A DNA stretch of 64,000 nt from Viola odorata (GCA_963691705.1 OY829539.1:250501-314500); one strand, 5' to 3'; shown: positions 44,999 through 57,083, numbered from the stretch's first letter. Translations and numbers: made by a program. Notes: a model not told the origin generated them from the sequence alone.

Positions 44999-45475
44999 AT
45001 GTCCTCTTCCGAGTCAGATCACAAAGCCCATCGAGAATCAAGACAACAAATCCCTGGTAGCAATGACGAAATATCGAAAGAAGTCATTGATCCCTTAATC
45101 CACTCTAAAACCCTTGAAGAGTCAGAGCCATCAAAGATGCCCATTAGTGAAGATCAAGAGGAAGACGAAGAAGAAGAAGTAGGGGAGTGCGCATTTTGTT
45201 TGTTCATGAAAGGTGGTGGATGCAAAGATGCTTTTGTGGCATGGGAGGATTGCATCAAAGAAGTGGAGAGCAAGAATGAGGATATTGTGGAAAAGTGCTT
45301 TGAAGTCACGAGCGCCTTGAAGTTGTGTATGGAAGCTCATCCTGACTATTATGCCCCAATTTTGAGTGCTGAAAAGGCTGCTGAAGAAGAAGCATTGAAT
45401 GAATTGGCGAAGGAAAAGGTAGCTGTTGGGGAGGAGAGAGAATCTGAGTCAAATGAAAAGGGAAAGGAGGAGTAA
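44999..45475 (+). CDS. GCK-domain protein with twin CX9C motif
   Basis: Single-exon ORF of 158 aa with the start at the first ATG after a CT/AC-rich leader. Residues 1-60 are acidic and disordered. The GCK domain spans about 62-123 (ECAFCLFMKGGGCKDAFVAW, then EKCFEVTSALKLCMEAHPDY). Residues 124-158 are a charged helix-forming tail. Cysteines at 64, 67, 75, 85, 100 and 110 give CxxC followed by CX9C, 14 residues and CX9C. The twin CX9C pattern is that of disulfide-linked helical hairpins (CHCH fold). The database description of GCK speaks of possible zinc binding or protein interaction, with no settled function. No signal or transit peptide is obvious. AT-rich flanks and the absence of TE signals suggest a genuine host gene. 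Confidence 0.9.
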   Translation: MSSSESDHKAHRESRQQIPGSNDEISKEVIDPLIHSKTLEESEPSKMPISEDQEEDEEEEVGECAFCLFMKGGGCKDAFVAWEDCIKEVESKNEDIVEKCFEVTSALKLCMEAHPDYYAPILSAEKAAEEEALNELAKEKVAVGEERESESNEKGKEE

Positions 45476-48160
45476 TCGAGTGGAAATAACATTGATTTAG
45501 GTGAATCTTCTTTATTTCTTCTTCTTTTTTCATTAAATAACCATTGAGATAAACATTAAGATTGAATTTTGCTTAAAAGGCAACTACAAGACGTGAGAAA
45601 TAACTAGTCAGTGATTCTTTTGAACAAGTCAATGAACGATTACATGAGTTATACATGGGCAAACGTGAGATTTTAAGTTAACGCCAATTGTTTTAGACTG
45701 TTTTGGTTATGTTCTTTTGAGTCAATTGATGCTAAAAGTTCATGCTTTAATTCAAATCAATGTTACTGGCTCTTACTGCTTTGTCCTAGTGATGTAGCTT
45801 AGAGTATGTTTTGCGTCACATGAGAGTTATGTGATTTTAGTGTTTGTTTGTTGCTTATATTTCTGAATGTGTTTTGTTTCTGGGTATCATAACAGTAGAG
45901 AATAAGGAAAAAGTACAGAGTTGACTTTCTACAGAACTATATTTTGTTGCTTAAGTACTGAAAAATTTGCATTCCGTTGGTATATTTTTAGTGGTATCAG
46001 AACAGTAACTAGCTGACTCGTTTAGAGCGTGCTCTTAAAATTGATACAACACGACTAGGTTAGAGTCTGCTCTTAACTATCTTTTGTTAGTACTTTGCCG
46101 AGTCTCTTTGTAGATGTTTTTCTCTTTGGAGTAGACCTCTTGTAGTGTAATGATATGGAGTTGTAAGAGGGTAGAAGCTGGGTAGGGGGGAAATTTAACT
46201 ATAGGGAGTCTATACGGCGCTACTCTTTATGAGCTTCAAGTTGCCAAACTAGTGAAACTTAATTTACTAAGGCACATCTTGGGAAGCCTAGTAAGTGCGC
46301 CTTATGCAGTGTTTTGCTGTTATGCTTCACAGACCAAATCCTACTACTCACGCTTGTGCATGTAGGATGTATGTGTATATAGAGAGGAGTGGTGCCACTG
46401 TTGCGGTTGCTTCTCCTGCTATCAATCTGTGGTATAAATGTGAGAATTTGATTGTGCACTTTGAGCAAATAACATAAGACAGGAAACCCTATTAAGTGAT
46501 TTATTAAAAAAGAATAATCTAACAATAAATGTTTACCCTAAGCAATGAAAGGGATTTGGGTAGTCTGTAGTTCAATACGGAGTGGGTGAAAGTGATATTG
46601 AGCAGCTGAAAAAGGAGTAGAGGATTCTGAAAGAAGCTTGTCATTTAACATGTGTGTTTGGGTGATGTTGGGGCTCATCCGGGTGCAATACCGATATGTT
46701 TACCAAGAATAGGGGGTGGTAACATGATAGGAACAGAACTACATGTTTCCTAGGTATATCAGTTGGCTATGTTCAGCACATTATATTCCAGCGGTTGGTG
46801 AAAGAAATACTTATACTTGATAGTTAGCAACCTGCCTCTAAATTTGGTTAATAAGGTGTTCTGCTTGTCTATATTTCTTTTGATATGTTGATTACCCAGT
46901 TGTTTGTAATATGAATATACTGTGATCTGTTTTGTTATTCAGCTTGTCATCAAGTGTTTTCATTTTTAGCTTTATAAAAGCTCTTTTCTGGGTGTAGTAA
47001 GTAATAAGTAATAGTATGTGGTGAGTTAGTACTTGATGCATGTTATTTTACCAAATGGAAGGAAGTGATACTATTTGCTAATAATCCCTGTGGTGGTGAG
47101 TTAGTACTTGATGCAATATGAATATAATCCCTCATTGTTTTCGCTCGTTTATTTGTTAATATGATGGCCGGTCCTAGTTCAGTAAAGATTTTGAGTGAGT
47201 CCTCTTGGACTACGCTATGTAGAATGATCTTTTATATTTCATAGGGGATCCTGGTCCTTTATTTATAGTTCTTGCATTAACCGGTCTGGAATTAGGTGTA
47301 GCTATATCACAAGGTCATGTTTCTACCATCTCAATCTATATATTTACTTGAATGTGCTACAAATCTCCATTAAAGTGGTTCTTTAATTAGAATTATAATT
47401 GAAGAAAAGCTAGGATTTTATTCGACGTGAAAGAATGAGAGCTTCCAGGTATATATATATATATATATATGGTTTTAGGGTTTGATGATGACAGAGATGC
47501 TGCTAACTGTTTCCGTGGTGTTTAATTGCTTGCTGTTGGAGCAGCTTGGCTTTTGTCTACAATTTCTTTTCTTCAAAGGTCCTTCAATGTTTTTGTCTAA
47601 TGATCATGTTCATTGTTCACACTGGATGGGATTGGGAGGTACAAAACCTAGCTTAGCATGGTGTTTCCTCGGGTGCCTTTATCCCTCCAAATTGATATGT
47701 TCCTGAGACCATGAAATCACGTCACGTGTAAAATATTTACAATGACATTATTTTTATTTTTATTATTATTATTATTGTCATAATAATGTTGATTTCATTC
47801 AATCAAGTAGAGGTTTATGGAAACATTACTAAACCAGATCACTATTTTGTATGAGCCTCGATCCAATATTTTTCCTAGAAACGAAATATAATAAAATCTA
47901 AATGAGCCTCGATTAAACAACGACCATAACACAAACAACTTAAGTTTGATATCCTTAAATTTGTTTAAAATTTTTTAAGCATGTCGCATCTAAACTCATT
48001 CTAAACATACCAATGTGGCTTTTATTTTTATTAAAAAATATTAAACAATTTCTCAATATATATTTTTTTCATTTAATACTCTAATTAATCTTATTTGATA
48101 ATATTCATTACTTATTAATTTTATTTTAATTTTTAATAAATTATATTAAATTAAATGTTT
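45476..48160. other. Intergenic DNA
   Basis: 3' UTR of the GCK gene, then AT-rich DNA without a supported gene. (AT)n at about 47451-47470 and a TTA/TTAT microsatellite near 47750-47775. A 74-codon open frame at 47482 has no recognisable features. Confidence 0.5.
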
Positions 48161-48345
48161 CCAATCATTTGGTCTGATGATATAGAATTTCAAGTGACAC
48201 CCAAGTTTTATATTCACTTATTAGTTTTATTACATTAAATTTATATTGATTTCTAATAAATTAAATTAAATTAAATTAAATTAAGCATTCCAACTATTTG
48301 ATCCTTTATAGAATTTCAAACGACACCCAAGTTATATATAAGTAT
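48155..48345. repeat. Diverged ~115-bp direct duplication
   Basis: TAGAATTTCAAGTGACACCC and TAGAATTTCAAACGACACCC mark two copies (48182 and 48306), each preceded by AATAAATTAxATTAAATT and TTTGGTC/TTTGATC. Non-coding. Confidence 0.7.
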
Positions 48346-48486
48346 AAGGTTGTTTGATGGATGCCGAATCCGTCAAATAATAATTAATGTTACAACTTAG
48401 CACCAAAATAAAATAAATTGCAAATAGTGATAAGAGATTCGATCCTTAAAAAAAAAAGTGTAATTTTCGGAAAACTTGTTAGGGGC

Positions 48487-49375
48487 TTCGGTGCTAAAGT
48501 GAGCAACTGAAGTAAAATTGGGTGCAAATTTCAAACGAGTTGGGTACCAAGTTAAGAGTGAGAATAAAAGTTGGGTACCAAAATAACTTTTTTCCTTTAT
48601 TAATTGGGAAAAATATTCTGAGATCCCTAAGGTATAAACATTTTCATACTTTAGTACTTGACGTTTGGCCCACACTTTAGTCCCTAACATATCAAGACGT
48701 ATTAAACTTTAGTTCTTGTTGTTAGAATTTTTATAAAAATACTAAGGGTGCATTAATTTTTTTATATATTCAAATAGTGTAAAAGAATTTAAAAAATCAT
48801 AAATTAGGAGAACGTACAAAATTATAAAAATAGGAGAAGTAAAAATTATAAAAACTCAAATAATTATAGAAAAATATAAAAATTTAAAGAATTCATAAAA
48901 AAATATAAAGGATTCAAAACATCCATGAGTGCTAAAGTGAGTAAAAAGAGAAAATTGGATGCAAATTTCAAATAAGTTGGGTACCAAAGTTAAGAGCGAG
49001 AATAAAAGTTGGGGGTACTAAAATAACCTTTCTCTTTATTAATTGGGAAAAATATTTTGAGGTTCCTAAGGTATAAGCACTTCTATACTTTAATCCTTGA
49101 CGTTTGACCCAGACTTTAGTCCCTGATATATCGAGACGCAACAAATTTTAGTCCTTATTGTTAGAATTTTCGTCAAAAACTCTGACCCTGCATTAAAAAT
49201 TGATATTTTATATTCAAATAGCGTAAAAAAACTAAAAAATCATAAAATAGAAGGACGTAAAAAATTACAAAAAATGGGAGAGTAAAAATTATAAAAAATC
49301 AAACAATTATAGAAAAATATAAAAATTTAAAGAATTTGTAAAAAAATATATAAAGGATTCAAAACATCTATGCAA
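48487..49375. repeat. Direct duplication, ~435-bp units, possibly transposon termini
   Basis: GTGCTAAAGTGAG, CAAGTT...GAGTTGGGTACCAA, TATTAATTGGGAAAAATATT and CTTTAGTCCCT all recur in order about 435 bp apart (48490 and 48928). The TTTAGTCCCT style resembles TIR sequence of plant MULEs, but I find no inverted partner or TSD. The two copies are about 85% similar by eye. Confidence 0.75.
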
Positions 49376-49889
49376 AATTGAAAAATTGGAAAGTGATTTT
49401 TTTTAGAATATTTATTAATAGTTAAATAAAATGATCAAAACTCCATTTTTTTTGAATAAAATTCAAAAAATAGAAAATTTTGAAGAAAACTTAATTATTG
49501 AATAATTGTTTATTTTTTTTCTTGAATTTTTAGTTATGAAAAAAAATTATCATACAAAAATTAATCTCCATTTTTTGATATTTTAATATAATTTTTTTTT
49601 ATTGATTAGGGTTTTAGACAGAAAATCGAATAAGAGAGTAAAATTTGATGCGTTTAGATATCTTAGGTGTGGAAGTAGGGGTGTTTATGGGCCGGTTCGG
49701 TCAGATTCTTGGACTAGAACCGGATCAGACCGGAATTACCGGTTCTTGTCCAGGATAGAATCGGCTCGGACCAGACACTTCCGGTCCGGTCCGGGCCGGT
49801 TCTATTTTTTCCGGGTCGGACCGAGACGATTCCGGTTCTAACGGGGAAATTTTTATTTTTTATTTTTTACTCCCTCTGACGTTTTCACA

Positions 49890-50310
49890 CCCACAAAGTC
49901 GCACCGCCGACACCAAACTCATCGCCCTCTCTGTCACACACCTATCACCAAACCCACCACCATCATCACCATACCATAACCGCCTCACCCATCACCCACT
50001 ACCACCAACCACCCATCACTGTCACGATCTACGAACCCATCACCAAACCCACCACCATCATCACCATACCATCACCCACTGCCACCGCCACGATCTATAA
50101 ACCCAGGCACCAAAACCACATCCACCACTGAACCCAACCACCAAAACCGCATCCACCACGGTAAAACCCACCACCATCATCACCAAACCATCACCCACTG
50201 CCACCAACCACCCATCACCACCACGATCTACAAACCCAGGCACCAAAACCACATCCACCACCGAATCCAACCACCAAAACCGCATCCACCACGATCAAAC
50301 CCACCACTGT
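49890..50310. repeat. CA-rich degenerate tandem repeat
   Basis: Repeated CCCACCACCATCATCACC, CACGATCTAC-AACCC and CACCAAAACC-CATCCACCAC blocks form diverged units of about 120 bp. Open frames on the minus strand through this stretch are repeat artefacts. Confidence 0.85.
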
Positions 50311-50539
50311 CGCCTAATCACACACATTACTCTCACCCTCCTCAATCGCCGTTGTTGTTGCTGAGGAAAGAAAAGAAAAAAGAAAAGAAAAGAAAGAAAG
50401 AAAAGAGGAGAGGAAAGTGAGGGCTGGGTTGCAGCCAAAAAGGTTAAAAGAAGGAAAAAATTTGCCCTAATATCAAAACGACGTCGTTTTGACATTAAAC
50501 ACACCGTTTAGTTGTTAAACAATTAGTAATTATATTTTT

Positions 50540-51990
50540 AAATTTTATGACAATTAATATGATTTTTTCTTACAACAATATAATTCTTTTTTTATTAAGT
50601 AAAATATTGAACAATAAACATATTAGATAACATATGCATATTAATAGTCTTACTTTATACATATTAACTATATAAATGGCTATTACAATTTATAATAATA
50701 TCTTTTCCCGAGCCTAACATTGTCTATTTAAAATTTTAAATAAACTCTTCTAATTAATTTTATGACAATTGACATGATTCTTTCTTACAACAATATAATT
50801 CTTTTTTCATTAAGCAAAATATTGAACAATAAATATATATCAACGACATACCTAAATAACTATATATTAAAGTAATGATTAATGGTAATATTACTAGTAT
50901 GTGTCATATTGATATTACTAATCCTCATAAATCATAATTCTCATAATTCTTATATAATTCTTACATATATTATTAAGTAATAGTTCTTAATATGAAAAAA
51001 AATCCTCATAATTCTTACATAATTTATTTCTTAATAAAATTGTCTATTTAAAATTTTAGATAAACTCTTCTAATTAATTTTATGACAATTGACATGATTC
51101 TTTCTTACAACAATATAATTATTTTTTTATTAAGTAAAAATATTGAACAATAAACATATATCCACGACATACCTCAATAACTATATATTAAAGTAATGAT
51201 TAATGGTAATATTACTAGTATGTGCCATATTGATATTATTAATCCTCATAAATCATAATTCTCATAATTCTTATATAATTCTTACATAATTTATTTCTTA
51301 ATAAAATTGTCTATTTAAAATTTTAAATAAACTCTTCTAATTAATTTTATGACAATTGACATGATTCTTTCTTACAACAATATAATTATTTTTTTATTAA
51401 GTAAAATATTGAACAATAAACATATATCCACGACATACCTCAATAACTATATATTAAAGTAATGATTAATGGTAATATTACTGGCATGTGCCATATTGAT
51501 ATTATTAATGCTCATAAATCATAATTCTCATAATTCTTACATATATTATTAAGTAATAATTCTTACTACGGAAAAAAATCCTCATAGTTCTTACATAATT
51601 TATTTCTTAATAAATTTATCTATTTAAAGTTTTAAATAAACTCTTCTAATTAATTTTATGACAATTGACATGATTCTTTCTTATAACAATATAATTATTT
51701 TTTTATTAAGTAAAATATTGAACAATAAATATATATCCTCATAAATCATAATTCTTACATATATAATATTTTTTCCTCATAATACATAATTTATTTCTTA
51801 ATAAATTTATCTATTTAAAGTTTTAAATAAACTCTTCTAATTAATTTTATGACAATTGACATGATTCTTTCTTATAACAATATAATTATTTTTTTATTAA
51901 GTAAAATATTGAACAATAAACATATATCCTCATAAATCAAAATTCTTACATATATAATATTTTTTTCTCATAATAATTCTCATATAACTT
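50540..51990. repeat. AT-rich minisatellite, 190-320-bp units, about 6 copies
   Basis: TATGACAATTGACATGATTC recurs at 50762, 51082, 51349, 51658 and 51849, with a diverged first copy at 50546. Unit lengths differ because of internal deletions. Each full unit also contains AACAATAAACATATATCC and CTCATAAATCATAATTC. Confidence 0.9.
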
Positions 51991-52461
51991 CCTTAATAAA
52001 ATTTTATTTAAAATAACAAATAAAAGGAAAGAAATGAGGACTTTTAATTAAGTTTAAAAGAAAAAAAGGAAAAAAATGAGAAATTTTAATTAAGTTTAGA
52101 AGGAAAAAAGAAAAGGGAGGAGTTAAGTTTAGAAGGAAAAAAGAAAGTGGGAGTCAAGAGGATTTGAACCTCTCCCCTTTATAATATAATAGGTGAAGAG
52201 TCAACCATTAAACCAAATGGAAACTTTGATATCATTATATTTGTTTTTTATATATATATTTCCGGTTCTACCGGTTCCCGAATTTTAAAGGTTGGAGAAT
52301 CGAACCGAACTGAAATTATCCGGTCCAGTCCGGTCCGAGTAAAAAAAAAAAAAGACAGACCAGTCTGGTCCCGGTCAAAACCCAACGATTCCAGTCCGAT
52401 TCCCGGGCCGGCCCGGTTCTTGTACACCCCTATGTGGAAGTATATTTTTCCAGTTGTACCT

Positions 52462-52555
52462 ATAGTTATCAGAACCGGACCGGACAGCAAACCGGAAATG
52501 AAAATTTGGTGGTTCAACCGAGTTGAACCGGGTTCGATCGGATTGTAGATGTTGG
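52462..52555 (+). mobile_element. Truncated left end of the 23340-type hAT family
   Basis: CTATAGTTATCAGAACCGGA, CCGGACAGCAAACCGG and GGTTCAACCGAG...GGGTTCGATCGGAT match the left 95 bp of the element at 23340. Similarity stops near 52550 and no right end is found. Confidence 0.75.
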
Positions 52556-53922
52556 TCCGTTTTGAACTTCCCTTTCCGGACTTTCCATAATTGGGCCGGA
52601 ATTCCAGCACCGACAAAGGTGAGCGACAAGGGCAAAACAACAATTTTTCTTTTAGAATCCAACTGACAGTATGCATTTCTATAAAATTCATTTCTAATGT
52701 CCATATCTGTAAATAAAAAAGAAATATATACTAATCAATAACATTTAAATTTAAAGTGGATAGAAAAGAGGTCGCAACATATATATAAAATACATGTTAT
52801 TAGTACCCCTGGCTTGGCCCCAATGTCGTCTATCTAGAGATATTTTTCATTTTTTGGACCTAAACTTAGCTTATGTATGGGAAGAAGGATTATGATGGAA
52901 GAGAAGGGAAGGGAAAGGAAATTTTTAAAATTTTCCTTGTATGGGAAAAATAAGTACAAGGGAATCAAAGGGAATGCGGAGTAAATAAATTGTAAAAATT
53001 TACTTCCGAGCCCACAAAATATTTCCTCCCATTTGTGGGAGGAAAAGGGAGGAACTAAAGGGAAATAAAAAAATATTCCATTATTATCCTTCTACACTTT
53101 TTTTCCAGCCAAATTTTCACGAGAACAAGTAATACAACAAGAGCAACACAGCAGCTCAACCATCATCACTGCCGTCCCCCACCACCAGCGGCATTCTCCT
53201 CTCTCTTTGTTACAAGCTGGAAGGTGTAAAAGGCTTGTGACTTGGGTTTTTAGGAAATAGGGGAAATGTGAGAAAGGTTGCAGCTTTATGGGAGGAATGT
53301 TCAGAGAATGAAGGAATGAAGCAGAATGGAGGATTTGCGCAGCTGGAAAGATAGATAGGAATAATTACTGTAAATAATGGTTCATTGAACCAACTGTAGC
53401 CTCATTGAGAGCGAAACAGATTTTTCACAATAGAAATTCATATATATCCATAATGTTTTTTACAGCCATATTTGTAATCCTTCATGGACTTCAGATCACA
53501 ATAAACGGATTCCTAGCAATCCTTTAATTGAAAGATAAAAACAAAGTGCAGAACATGCACAATACCAACTACTACTACTACTGTAAAAGACAAATAACAA
53601 TTGCTGCCAGCTGTTGCTTTGGAATGTAGCTAGCTTCCTTCTTTCCCTCCGTTTAACTTGACCGTTGCTTCCCTCTCTTTTTCAAATCTTCTTCTCTTCT
53701 TCTATTCTGTGACACTCTTCGTCCTCCACCCCACCAGCGGCGTCCTCCTCTCTCTTCATATCCATTCTCGGGAAATAGAAGGACGCATTTAACTTCCTAG
53801 GTATGTTGAAAGTTTCTGCCTTTTCAATTGCCAGATGGCGGTTTCATGCTGTATGTTGGGTTTTAGGAGATGGGTCTTATTTGTTATGTCCTACGGTGCT
53901 TTGGGATGAAGGGTTTGCAATG
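52556..53922. other. Intergenic DNA
   Basis: No gene supported. Two similar CCACCAGCGGC(A/G)T-CTCCTCTCTCTT segments (about 53180 and 53730) suggest an old local duplication. Confidence 0.45.
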
Positions 53923-54212
53923 GATATTGTTAGCCCAAGGGCAACTTACTCTTGTTTTGATGATTTTAGACACAAACTAATTAATAATACTAATGCAATT
54001 TGAAGTTAAAGTGTGTGTACTTTGCGATGGAACGAATAAGAGGCAACAAATCAAGATATCGCAAGCTAGAAGATCAAGTGTACATTAGGAATTTAATCAT
54101 GTAAGTATGATTCTAATTAGCACTTGATTTATGTTCAAGATACCTCAAGGAAAGTTTTCAAAAAGGTTTTGTGCGAAAATGTTTTTTAAAACTCGAGATA
54201 AGGAACGATTTG

Positions 54213-54346
54213 TTCCTGGCGGCATGCCGCCAGGAATGGAGTGTGTCTGGCGGCATGCCGCCAGACTCGGCTTGTTAAAGCCTTTCCGTAGCGAACGAGG
54301 CGGCATGCCGCCCCAGCTCTTTCGTTTCTGGCGGCATGCCGCCAGA
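54213..54346. promoter_or_regulatory. Array of four perfect palindromes in U3
   Basis: The core GGCGGCATGCCGCC occurs at 54218-54231, 54249-54262, 54299-54312 and 54330-54343. Three copies extend into longer perfect palindromes (24, 22 and 20 bp). They lie about 95-230 bp upstream of the TATA box. The arms contain GCCGCC (the core of plant ERF GCC boxes) and the centre CATG. Either a transcription-factor array or hairpin-forming DNA. Confidence 0.8.
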
Positions 54347-54440
54347 GCCCAGTAGACAGGCTCCAACAGCTATTTTCTCCACTAAAAACGGCTAGTTTTG
54401 ACTTCCTTGATTTCTGGCCGAATGTTTTCTCACTCTACTC

Positions 54441-54448
54441 TATAAATA
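54441..54448 (+). promoter_or_regulatory. TATA box of the 5' LTR
   Basis: TATAAATA in CTACTCTATAAATACGCATC. The counterpart in the 3' LTR is at 58473-58480. Confidence 0.75.
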
Positions 54449-55049
54449 CGCATCTTGGATGATTCTATATATAACAAGAAACACAAGAACATAATCAAAA
54501 ACACAAGAAAGCTCTCATCCATTTTCAAAGCCAAAATCTGAATTTTTGCAAAGCTTACAAATTCAAATTTTCATAACGCAAGCTTTACCCATCCGATTTT
54601 ACTCATTCTTGCGTCTATCTTTCAAGTAAGTTTTAAGCTTTCTACTGAGGTATTCTTGTTCATTTATTGGTGTTGATTATTGAATCATACATAGTTTATT
54701 TGTACACCAATTTATGTTGCCATTTAACCACTCTCTTGTCAAGTTATCCTAATTGTAATAGGTTGTGATTGAGCCCGGAAAAACCACATTGTAAGGTTTA
54801 TTGGTTGAGCCCGCAAAAACGAAGGTGTAAGGTTTGAGTTGAACCCGTAAAAACTCAAGGTAAATAACGAAGTGGTCGTTGTTCAAAATCCTAAGGAGGA
54901 CTCTTAGGTAGTGGAGTACAATTCATTGAGGAATTGGAACCACTATATATCCTTGCGTTTTTACATTCTATTTCCGCACTCATATTTCCTTATATTTTGT
55001 GTTAGAATTTTATTTGCCTATTCACCCCCCCTCTAGGCCGTTTATCAAT

Positions 55050-55061
55050 TGGTAGCGGAGC
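55050..55061 (+). other. Primer binding site
   Basis: TGGTAGCGGAGC lies two bases after the LTR end. It is a variant of the TGGTATCAGAGC methionine-tRNA PBS of plant Copia elements. The same 12-mer follows the LTR at 62352. Confidence 0.8.
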
Positions 55062-55106
55062 AAGGTACTTATTTTGTAGGTTTAATCGCCTCAAGTGAAA
55101 GATCAA

Positions 55107-57083
55107 ATGGCTCAAGAGGGACTTTATGTTCATAAAGAAAGTTCTGCACTCAACCGTCCACCATATCTTGATGGAAACAACTACTTGGAATGGAAGACAA
55201 GAATGCTAGCCTTCCTAGATGGACAAGATCAAATTATGCTAGATTGTGTTCTACATGGATTTGAAACTCCCATGGAACCAGCTGCTGAAGATGGATCAAC
55301 AAAACCTCTTCCTTTTGATAAGTGGCCAGCTGGATCAGTTTCAAGAAAACAAAGTGAAGATAAGACCAGGTTTGCTTTATTTTGTGCAATTTCACAAAAC
55401 AAATTTAATCGTGTTAGTGCTTGTAAATTGTCTAAAGATGTTTGGCAAACTTTGGAGACGGCACATGAAGGCACTCCTCAAGTAAGAACCATTCGACTCA
55501 ACACACTCAAGCGTGAGTATGAACTACTAGGTATGAAGAGTGGTGAGTTTATTTATGATTTAAGCACTATAATTCAAAATATTTGCAATGCTATGGGAAA
55601 TCTTGGATGGACTCCTAGTGATGAGGAGATGGTAAGAAAACTTCTTAGTATTTTACCTAACTCTTGGAATGCCAAGACTTCTATTTTTGATGAACTTGAG
55701 AAGAGACCTACCTTCTCTCAACTTGTTGGCTCTCTTACGACATTTGAGTACAAACTCAAAATGGGAGAACCGGAAGTGCAAAATGTCAAGAGCAACAATG
55801 TAGCATTTGTTAGCAAGGCTCAAGGAGATGAAGAATCACTTGCCCTCTTCAACAAGCATTGTAAGAACTTCTTGAAAAATTCTAGAAACTACCAAGGCAA
55901 GCATTCTAACTCGTCTAAATCCAAATTTAAAAATGATAGTGTTGTTTGTTTTGGATATGAAAAGCCAGGACATGTTAAGAGTGGGTGTCCAAATCTTGAG
56001 AAGAAGAAGAGATATGAGAAGAGAGTATCTAGAGACAAGTCTCATAGAAGAGCTTTGAAAGCCACTACTTGGGATGATGAAGATGAGTCTTGTAGCGGTC
56101 AAAATTCAAGTTCTTCATCTGAAGACTAAATCTCAAACTTGTGTTATTTTGCAAACACGGACAACGATGATCCTTTTATGATTGATGAGGATTATCAACA
56201 AAGCTCTTCACCAACCTTAAATGGAGGCTTGAACTTTTGCTTTATGGCCCAAAGCGATGATGAGGTAAGCTCTTGCAATTCCGATGATGAATGTAATTTT
56301 GAAGAATTGCAAAACGCTTTTGGTAAACTATTTGTTAAGTTTGAAGAGATTAGTAAAAAGTACTTAGAACTTACTAATCAACTAGAAAAATTGAAAAATG
56401 ATATTCTTGAGTTAGAATCTTTAAACAAATCCTTGAAAGAGGAAAATGAGTTTTTGAAAAATGACAATGAAGACTTAAGAGATGTTTTGGCTGATACTAG
56501 AGATGAGCTTAAATCATTGGAAATTGCTAATGGAAAGAAAACCTTTAGTTGTGAACTTTGTGCTAATTCTAGTAAAGAAGTAGCTCTTTTAAATGAAAAG
56601 ATTAAAACTCTTGAAGCTACTCTAGCTAAATATATTCAAAGTGCACAAAGTCACCATAAGTGTTTAAATGATCAAAAGACTAATTTTGATAGAAGAGGAA
56701 TTGGATTTGATCACTCTTCTAGCATGAATAATTCTAAAACATCTTTTGTTAAAGCAAGAAATTGTGACCATGCTAGTTCTTCAAATCAATCACATGTTAG
56801 ACCTTTGTATAAATGTGATTATTGTCATAAGAATGGTCATTTGGCATATTTTTGCTTTATTCGTAAAGGACTTGTTTATGCAAAACAAATGTGGGCTCAA
56901 AAGAATACATTTGCTAAGGAAGGACCCAAACGTGTTTGGGTTCCTAAACTAACTAGTTTGTTTTGTAGTAGTGCCGGAAACCCAATGCGGATAAATGAAA
57001 TATATTTAGGGTATTCGTGGCACAAGTCGGGTGATGAATCGAAGCTCACCCTTTTGGTAAATTGTTTTGGCAATATTATTTAA
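55107..57083 (+). CDS. SIRE-like gag, with one in-frame stop
   Basis: Start ATG 55107 (MAQEGLYVHKESSALNRPPY). The gag core runs from YLDGNNYLEWKTRMLAFL through SKDVWQTLETAHEGTPQVRT to ELEKRPTFSQLVGSL (DUF4219/UBN2 type). The first zinc knuckle CFGYEKPGHVKSGC has Tyr in place of the second Cys, so it is defective. A TAA at 56127-56129 interrupts the frame, which continues in register from 56130. The rest (to 57083) has a coiled coil (residues rich in Leu/Lys/Glu, NQLEKLKNDILELESLNKSL) and an intact second knuckle CDYCHKNGHLAYFC, ending past GPKRVWVPK. Gag assembles particles that package RNA. Readthrough of the TAA, or use of another element's gag, would be needed for full function. Confidence 0.85.

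Larger units (their letters stand above)
49676..52432. mobile_element. Non-autonomous hAT element (2757 bp) with internal satellites
   Basis: Ends TAGGGGTGTTTATGGGCCGG and the inverted GGTTCTTGTACACCCCTA. TSD TGTGGAAG on both sides (49668-49675, 52433-52440). Subterminal GGTCC/CCGGTTC repeats. Interior: CA-rich repeats (49890-50310), a GA-rich run (50365-50420), the palindrome AAAACGACGTCGTTTT (50475-50490) and an AT-rich minisatellite (50540-51990). No transposase. Confidence 0.92.
53928..55047 (+). repeat. 5' LTR of the SIRE-like element (1120 bp)
   Basis: TGTTAGCCCAAGGGCAACTT to CTCTAGGCCGTTTATCA. U3 contains four palindromes (54213-54346) upstream of a TATA box (54441-54448). The downstream part has three ~36-40-bp units around TTGAGCCCGGAAAAACCA (about 54765-54865). 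Confidence 0.93.

Noticed and set aside
47482..47706. 74-aa ORF in intergenic DNA
   Set aside because: Begins beside an (AT)n tract, no homologous motif, no splice context, no support as a gene.
49918..50504. Minus-strand Val/Gly-rich and Pro-rich ORFs
   Set aside because: Read through CA-rich tandem repeats inside a non-autonomous hAT.
52148..52222. tRNA-like stretch (minus strand, AGGTTCAAATCCTCT T-arm and a D-loop-like GGTTTAATGGTT)
   Set aside because: The acceptor stem does not pair (the 3' side GACTCCCA has no partner) and no clean anticodon arm forms. Probably a degraded tRNA-derived or organellar fragment inside the hAT element.
53803..54003. 66-aa ORF crossing the left border of the SIRE-like element
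   Set aside because: Its C-terminal half is LTR sequence and its N-terminal half has no recognisable motif. A chance junction frame.
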